Notes under the pieces: model-generated
Databases searched by the model: none
Seen by the model: the letters and a program-made list of their open reading frames with translations, nothing else
What the model was told of the DNA's origin: nothing
Translations under genes and position numbers: made by a program
Shown: in pieces, positions 7,714 to 11,777 of the stretch
Position numbering within the stretch: the stretch's first letter is position 1
How the letters are laid out: each line of letters opens with the position of its first letter
Assembly: GCA_031399315.1 (NCBI GenBank)
Contig: JANNOS010000108.1
Coordinates: 1-11,777, forward strand
Source: Methylotenera_A sp031399315
Lineage (GTDB): Bacteria; Pseudomonadota; Gammaproteobacteria; Burkholderiales; Methylophilaceae
Direction of reading: 5' to 3'
Length of the DNA: 11,777 nucleotides

Positions 7714-7994
7714 GTACTCAGAGGTTGTGGAATGGCTTTTTATTTAGCAGGTGCTGGTACAGGCACATAAAGAATGGTGAGAAATGTCCGAGATTGTGAA
7801 CGCATTACTATCTAGAATTACTACGTACATATAACATGTACAACTTATTAATACAGCGCTCCGATAGTCACTCCTTTTTCACAAGTCAGTTTATTTTTGC
7901 GTTGAGCGTCAATGCTTGGATTTTAAGCTGCTATTAAAGAGCTTGTACTGATGGTTCATTCATGGTCGATTGTTGCCATTCGAAAATGTTAAAT

Positions 7995-8073
7995 GTGACA
8001 ACTTTGACGGGTATAGGCGAGAGAGGTCGAATAAATAATGTTAATAATTAATTAGTTATAACAACTTTTAATC
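7995..8073 (+). repeat. Left copy of diverged direct repeat flanking the exported-protein gene
   Basis: This copy shares with 10494-10581, in the same order and orientation, GTGACAACT (7995-8003), GCGAGAGAGG (8017-8026), a TAAATAA block, and the identical 19-mer GTTATAACAACTTTTAATC (8055-8073). Weaker similarity (CGATTGTT) is also seen about 25-45 bp further upstream of both copies. The core contains the palindrome GTTATAAC. Confidence 0.85.
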
Positions 8074-8090
8074 TTTGTTAACATTATTTA
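8032..8090. repeat. 13-bp perfect inverted repeat around the left repeat core
   Basis: TAAATAATGTTAA (8032-8044) is the exact reverse complement of TTAACATTATTTA (8078-8090). The 33-nt loop holds the 19-mer shared with the right copy. The right copy has only a variant of the first arm (TAAATAACATTAA) and lacks the second. Confidence 0.85.
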
Positions 8091-8236
8091 AATCAAGTAG
8101 TTACAAGCTAACGTGACAATGGCTGGTCACGACCCAAAGCTGTCTTCTGGTAACTAACTTTTCGACACTTAACATTAGCTTTAAAAATTATTCCATTTTC
8201 TATAAGTTGCTAAAGCTTAGCTAAAGTAGTTTATGC

Positions 8237-10315
8237 TTAATTCCCCACAACAAAAACTGTACCACCGTAAGTGCCTTGAAATTTACTGATAGGCATGCCA
8301 GTCCACATGACGGCATCATTGTTTAAAGCCGCATATCCTGCACCGCTAGGCTGATAAGCATAACTCCCTCGCTTAATTACAGTCCTTGTTGCGCCAGCGC
8401 CAGTAACTTCAGGCACGCTGTTGCCTGTAGCGATGACTGCCACCAAATTTGCACCAGATTCTTTAATCAAGTTCCATTTCACTGGCTCATATGCACTTAG
8501 CATTAATACTATTGGCTGGTTAGACTTTTTTACAATCACGCTGATTCCAGATGGTGATCGGTCTTTAGTTTCGTACACGCCAACAGCCTCAACCTTTGCG
8601 TTGCTTGGAATGTTGCCTAACATCCGATTGGTAGCAGTTAATATGGCCTGCTTTCTTGCTTCATTTGCTGCTGCGCCATAATTGTAAGAAGGAGGAGCGG
8701 ATGGAGATGGGGAATCAGCTTCAACTACTGAAATTACAGGTGCAGCAACTGCTCCATAGCGGTTTCGCTCAATTTGTCTCAACTGATCCATGAGAATTTT
8801 CTCTCTTAGCTGAGTTACACCAGATCCCGATGCGCCTTTCATTCCCATTTGTTGTTGAACACGGCTGATTTCCTGAGCGGCTCTCATAGCATCTTCTCTA
8901 GCTTTAGCCATTCTTTCTTCATTTTCTAATGCTGCTAGTTGCATTTCAAGTTTACGACCTGCCATAATCGTTTCTAATGATTCTGGCTTACCGATTTTGA
9001 GCTCATCGCCTATCCACATTTTTTGGTGCTCTTTGCGCATAAAACCTAAGCGTCCATCTAGTGCATACAATTCGCCTGTATTGGCTTCGGTTGTTTCAAC
9101 AGGTGACAGAGTCGTTTCTTTTATATTCAACGCCCATGACCGATAAGCACTTCTTCCTACAGAATGGTTATATGAATCAACCAAAAGTGTTTCTTCGTTT
9201 AACTTGGCAAACATCCTGCCTAAAAGAAACTCTCTTGTTTCAAATACCGTTTCTTGACCCGTCTCAAGGTTAATCGACATAAAGTTACTATCGGTGGTTG
9301 CAAAGGCAATAGCTTGACCATCAAGCATCAATATTGGGGTGGGCTGATTAATGCCTTTTTTCGACTTTATTGTGAATGTTTTAATGATTGAACTCTCCAC
9401 TCCATTTGCTGAGCGGACATTTTCAAACAAGGTAAAATCAGTATAAATTCCAACAAGCACACGCGAAGGCGATTCACTCACTCGCAATGCCCAAGGCAAA
9501 GGATTATGGTTAGGTGATGAGAAAGGCTTGATTTTTCCTTCTTTAAAATCAATTAACGATAGTTCATTTTTACCCTCTTTGTTGGTTCTCACAAAAGCAG
9601 CTTGCACTTCTGGAAGCCAAGCTTCTAAACTGTTCATATCATTAGCTACCCACAAATCCTGTCCTGTTTCGTTGTCAATAAAACGAAGACCCTTATTGTT
9701 CATAGGTACGGCTGATAACCTGCCATTAGGTGAAAGTAAAAAGTTGCTCCGCGACGCTTCTGGCATAGTCGGCAAGCTAGATATTTTATTACCTTTGGGG
9801 ATTTCTACAGAAACAAATTCATTGCGCGCGCCTCTAAAAACAGCGACACCAGCTTTTGAAGCTGATTTTCCTATGGTGATTTCTATACCATCAGGATTAG
9901 GAATTATTGACGGCGACCCTAATTTAACAAGCGGCCTTAGCGCATCCTGCACGAGCCTGAAGCCGACCAGCTTCATACCAATAAGCTGCTGCAACTGCTC
10001 ATCCTGTTCTTTTAAGCAATCACGATCAATCGTTAGTTTTTTAACCTTTTCAATTGAATCAAAGCGACTAACATTATTACCCTGAGAGCACGTTAATGCC
10101 TTTAAAGCTAATTTTGACTCATAATTATTCTTAAATTGCCTAAAAGCCTCGTCATCCGCTGGAATCAGAGATTCTAGATTCTCGAGTGAAATTCTCACTT
10201 CAGCGCTAGGTGGAAAGGCTTTATTAATTTTTTCAGCGGCTGACAAGTGAGCATCAACAGTCCAACCAAAAACAAGCCCACCAATTAAAAAACATAACCC
10301 TATTATTTTATACAT
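8237..10315 (-). CDS. Large exported protein of unknown function: propeller-like, coiled-coil and C-terminal domains
   Basis: The product is 692 residues. Residues 1-22 form an uncleaved anchor or signal peptide (MYKIIGLCFLIGGLVFGW), followed by a helical region (27-125) with Cys76 and Cys100. Residues about 165-440 are strand-rich with repeated pieces such as NFLLSPNGRL, GLRFIDNETGQDLW, ELSLIDFKEGK and FMSINLETGQ, suggesting a WD40/quinoprotein-like propeller. A charged coiled coil (about 453-490) and a Pro/Ser-rich linker (534-545) lead to a C-terminal domain (about 572-692) with NQPIVLMLSAYEPVKWN (599-615); similar PVVLVLSSYEPV-type blocks occur, from memory, at the ends of other secreted bacterial proteins. 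I do not recognise a named family. It stands alone, with gene-free DNA on both sides and a diverged direct repeat at each flank. The leader before the ATG is A-rich (AAAAGAAAAATAAT) with no strong ribosome binding site. Confidence 0.8.
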   Translation of the reverse strand: MYKIIGLCFLIGGLVFGWTVDAHLSAAEKINKAFPPSAEVRISLENLESLIPADDEAFRQFKNNYESKLALKALTCSQGNNVSRFDSIEKVKKLTIDRDCLKEQDEQLQQLIGMKLVGFRLVQDALRPLVKLGSPSIIPNPDGIEITIGKSASKAGVAVFRGARNEFVSVEIPKGNKISSLPTMPEASRSNFLLSPNGRLSAVPMNNKGLRFIDNETGQDLWVANDMNSLEAWLPEVQAAFVRTNKEGKNELSLIDFKEGKIKPFSSPNHNPLPWALRVSESPSRVLVGIYTDFTLFENVRSANGVESSIIKTFTIKSKKGINQPTPILMLDGQAIAFATTDSNFMSINLETGQETVFETREFLLGRMFAKLNEETLLVDSYNHSVGRSAYRSWALNIKETTLSPVETTEANTGELYALDGRLGFMRKEHQKMWIGDELKIGKPESLETIMAGRKLEMQLAALENEERMAKAREDAMRAAQEISRVQQQMGMKGASGSGVTQLREKILMDQLRQIERNRYGAVAAPVISVVEADSPSPSAPPSYNYGAAANEARKQAILTATNRMLGNIPSNAKVEAVGVYETKDRSPSGISVIVKKSNQPIVLMLSAYEPVKWNLIKESGANLVAVIATGNSVPEVTGAGATRTVIKRGSYAYQPSGAGYAALNNDAVMWTGMPISKFQGTYGGTVFVVGN

Positions 10316-10493
10316 ATTATTTTTCTTTTATGAAAAGTGAAGTTGGATGGCTCTGTTACCAGATACTAATTAATATCAAGTACAGACGCAAATAGTTTTT
10401 GTATCAGTCTATTTCGCTCATGTTAGTTCCTTGAGTTTAAGTCAAGTCAACGATTGTTATTGGCTGAGAACAGGTACTAACAAAAATTTGAGC

Positions 10494-10581
10494 GTGACAA
10501 CTATTGCGAGTGTGTACAAGCTCTAGCGAGAGAGGGCGAGTAAATAACATTAAAATCAATTGGTTATAACAACTTTTAATC
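10494..10581 (+). repeat. Right copy of diverged direct repeat, joined to tRNA 3' fragment
   Basis: This is the second copy of the repeat at 7995-8073: GTGACAACT (10494-10502), GCGAGAGAGG (10526-10535), TAAATAA, then the identical 19-mer GTTATAACAACTTTTAATC (10563-10581). The copies differ by several substitutions and an insertion of about 9 bp, so the event is old or the copies are under weak constraint. Within 10 bp of its end the sequence becomes a tRNA 3' half. Confidence 0.85.
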
Positions 10582-10589
10582 CGTTTGTT

Positions 10590-10617
10590 GTGGGTTCGAT
10601 CCCCGCACGCCCTACCA
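10590..10617 (+). pseudogene. tRNA gene 3' fragment (T arm, acceptor strand, CCA); possible attachment-site remnant
   Basis: GTGGG-TTCGATC-CCCGC (10590-10606) is a perfect T arm with the TTCGATC loop. It is followed by ACGCCCT, discriminator A and an encoded CCA (10607-10617), exactly the spacing of a tRNA 3' end. Upstream, CTTTTAA (10573-10579) sits where the anticodon loop of a Lys(UUU) tRNA would be, but its flanks do not pair as an anticodon stem. That stretch also belongs to the direct repeat found elsewhere without a tRNA. AGGGCG at 10533-10538 could pair with the acceptor strand, yet the D arm is missing and the distance is wrong for a class I tRNA. It is best read as a truncated gene left by integration or recombination. 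Confidence 0.72.
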
Positions 10618-10639
10618 ACCTTACGTACTGATTTGACGA

Positions 10640-11777
10640 TTAATTTTGCAAACGCTGGTTAATTTGCTTAATGCGTTGTTCTACAAATGCTGATAACTCA
10701 GGGCTAAGCGTTGCGCTAGATTGTGCGCGAGTAAATATTTCCTGAGATTCGGTTAGTTTACCTACAGCCTGCAATGAAATTCCAAGACCGACTAATGCGC
10801 TGCCTAGCGTGCTGGCAGTGGCGTTACTGCCAGCAGGGTTTAATGATAGTGCCGCACTATAGTGTTCAATTGCTTCTTCATGACGGTTAGCACGTTGCAG
10901 TAAAGTAGCTAAAAACGCTTGATAATTGCCATTATTTTTTGCATAAGCTAAACCTTGCTCTAAGGAATTTAGCGCGCCTTTTACATCGCCAGCTTCGACT
11001 TGCAAGCGTGCCAAAGCCATACGGAAATTAATTTGCTCTGGCGCAATCGCGACGCCTGCGGCAAGCGTAGCTCTGGCTTCATCATGACGTTTATTATCTA
11101 GTAACAAGCCAGCAAGCACTTGCCTTGCTTCATGGTTAATCGGGTTATCTTCTAGCGCCGATGCGAGGTTTGCTTGTGCTTCAGCCACTCTGCCTTGTTG
11201 AAGGTAGGTAAGTGCTTGCCGATATAAGTTTGCTGATTTTTGCTCAACCCCAATTTGTTTACCAATCGATGTGTTGTCGGCTTTTGGTTTGGTGGATGGT
11301 TTTTCAAGATGCGTTAATACTGGTGGTTTTTCAGGGATTGCTTGCGAGCTTAGTTCCACGGGGGTTAATTTTTCAGTCCCTTCTTTTAATTTCGATGCTT
11401 TAGGCGTTTCTAGATTAGCTAAAATTTCATTTTTTTGCGCTTTTTCTACACTTGTTTGAATGTTATTAGCTTGAGGATTGTTTTCTTGAATAGCTGTTGT
11501 TTGAGTTTCCACAGCGTTAAATCTAAGTTCAGTCTTAAATAAAGGGGGTGCCTCATTTGTTGGCGCTTGTGAAGCCGCTAATATGGAGGTGTCTGCTACT
11601 GTTTTTGTGGCAGCGCGAGTAATCGGTTTAGGTGTTACATCTATTATTTTTTGATGAGGCTCTGTTACGTGAGATTGTGCCTGTGAGTTTTGCGTCCATA
11701 AATAAGCGCCGCCTGCCAGTAAAATCATAAGCCCACCCATTTTGATGAGTGATAAGTTAGAGTTCGCTGTTATAAAC
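10640..11777 (-). CDS. mshN: MshN-like TPR protein of MSHA-type pilus biogenesis, 5' end beyond window
   Basis: The frame stays open from the stop at 10640 to the right edge, so the first ATG in view (11740) is probably internal and the N-terminus is missing. Counting from that ATG, residues 1-16 form a membrane helix (MGGLMILLAGGAYLWT), residues 20-165 a Thr/Pro/Lys-rich periplasmic linker, and residues 170-350 a run of TPR-like helical pairs (for example LYRQALTYLQQGRVAEAQANL and RHDEARATLAAGVAIAP). The end, ATLSPELSAFVEQRIKQI, together with the FLATLLQRANRHEEAIEHY block, matches my memory of MshN, an inner-membrane-anchored assembly protein of MSHA type IV pili. Residues 303-310 (AGSNATAS) come from a perfect DNA inverted repeat where the family normally has a Trp-Trp segment. 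No other msh gene is in view; a generic TPR protein is the alternative. Confidence 0.72.
   Translation of the reverse strand, partial: FITANSNLSLIKMGGLMILLAGGAYLWTQNSQAQSHVTEPHQKIIDVTPKPITRAATKTVADTSILAASQAPTNEAPPLFKTELRFNAVETQTTAIQENNPQANNIQTSVEKAQKNEILANLETPKASKLKEGTEKLTPVELSSQAIPEKPPVLTHLEKPSTKPKADNTSIGKQIGVEQKSANLYRQALTYLQQGRVAEAQANLASALEDNPINHEARQVLAGLLLDNKRHDEARATLAAGVAIAPEQINFRMALARLQVEAGDVKGALNSLEQGLAYAKNNGNYQAFLATLLQRANRHEEAIEHYSAALSLNPAGSNATASTLGSALVGLGISLQAVGKLTESQEIFTRAQSSATLSPELSAFVEQRIKQINQRLQN
10811..10834. repeat. Perfect 9-bp inverted repeat inside the mshN-like gene
   Basis: gctggcagt (10811-10819) and actgccagc (10826-10834) are exact reverse complements around a 6-bp loop ggcgtt. 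The 24 bp encode AGSNATAS in the TPR protein, keeping frame. Confidence 0.9.

Larger units (their letters stand above)
7714..8236. other. Gene-free A+T-rich region, 523 bp, with repeats
   Basis: No credible ORF on either strand between the convergent MoaD-like gene and the exported-protein gene. It contains a small inverted repeat GTACAT-ataac-ATGTAC (7825-7841), the left copy of a diverged direct repeat (7995-8073), and a 13-bp perfect inverted repeat around the end of that copy (8032-8090). No clear rho-independent terminator with a T run was found for either flanking gene. Confidence 0.7.
10316..10639. other. Gene-free region, 324 bp, holding the right repeat and a tRNA 3' fragment
   Basis: No ORF is supported. 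The left part should carry the promoter of the leftward exported-protein gene; the best pair I can see is weak. The right part holds the right copy of the direct repeat (10494-10581) and the 3' end of a tRNA gene (10590-10617). Confidence 0.65.

Noticed and set aside
7753..7790. A rho-independent terminator after the MoaD/ThiS-like gene
   Set aside because: The GTGC/GCAC pairing is short, with a poor loop and no following T run.
9528..10085. A 185-codon plus-strand frame opposite the exported-protein gene
   Set aside because: It is antisense to a coherent 692-residue protein with signal anchor and domain structure, and has no credible ribosome binding site or domain.
10533..10617. A complete functional Lys tRNA gene
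   Set aside because: Only the 3' half has tRNA geometry. The distance from the supposed 5' end to the anticodon loop is about 9 nt too long, and the D and anticodon stems do not pair.
1..11777. CRISPR arrays, transposase or integrase genes, rRNA
   Set aside because: No regularly spaced repeats, no transposase or integrase motifs, and no rRNA-like sequence were seen on either strand.

Overview
The window looks like chromosomal DNA of a Gram-negative, probably betaproteobacterial, organism; a Methylophilaceae-type methylotroph is a guess from gene style and moderate GC, not a demonstrated assignment. Envelope-directed genes dominate: a lipid/polyene export cluster, an MshN-like pilus biogenesis protein and several exported or membrane proteins.

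Region 1 (1-5164, all minus strand) is a tight operon that reads leftwards out of the window: acyl carrier protein, six-helix membrane protein (COG4648 type), AMP-dependent acyl ligase, hotdog-fold 3-hydroxyacyl-ACP dehydratase, LpxL/HtrB-like acyltransferase, LolA-like periplasmic carrier, and the N-terminal part of an MMPL/RND-type exporter. Gene spacings run from short overlaps to about 30 bp. This content and order is that of the tail and export half of an aryl-polyene (APE)-type pigment cluster. The ketosynthase and ketoreductase genes that would complete it are not in view and would lie beyond position 1. The likely role is loading, dehydrating and moving a polyene-lipid to the outer membrane.

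Region 2 (5165-7713, plus strand) starts divergently. It holds a conserved two-helix membrane protein of unknown function, then a compact pair: a cytoplasmic Asp-box beta-propeller (often labelled sialidase-like) and, 5 bp later, a MoaD/ThiS-like ubiquitin-fold protein ending in Gly-Gly. No activating E1-like enzyme is adjacent.

Region 3 (7714-10639) is A+T-rich and has a patchwork look. One large exported protein (minus strand; predicted propeller-like middle, coiled coil, conserved-looking C-terminal domain) sits between two diverged direct repeats of about 80-90 bp that share an identical 19-bp core. The right-hand copy runs straight into the 3' end of a tRNA gene (T arm, acceptor strand and CCA) that has no normal 5' half. 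This suggests an integration scar or the right border of an island.

Region 4 (10640-11777, minus strand) is the 3' part of an MshN-like TPR gene whose start lies beyond the right edge. No mshE follows it here, which fits a rearrangement or insertion at the tRNA fragment.
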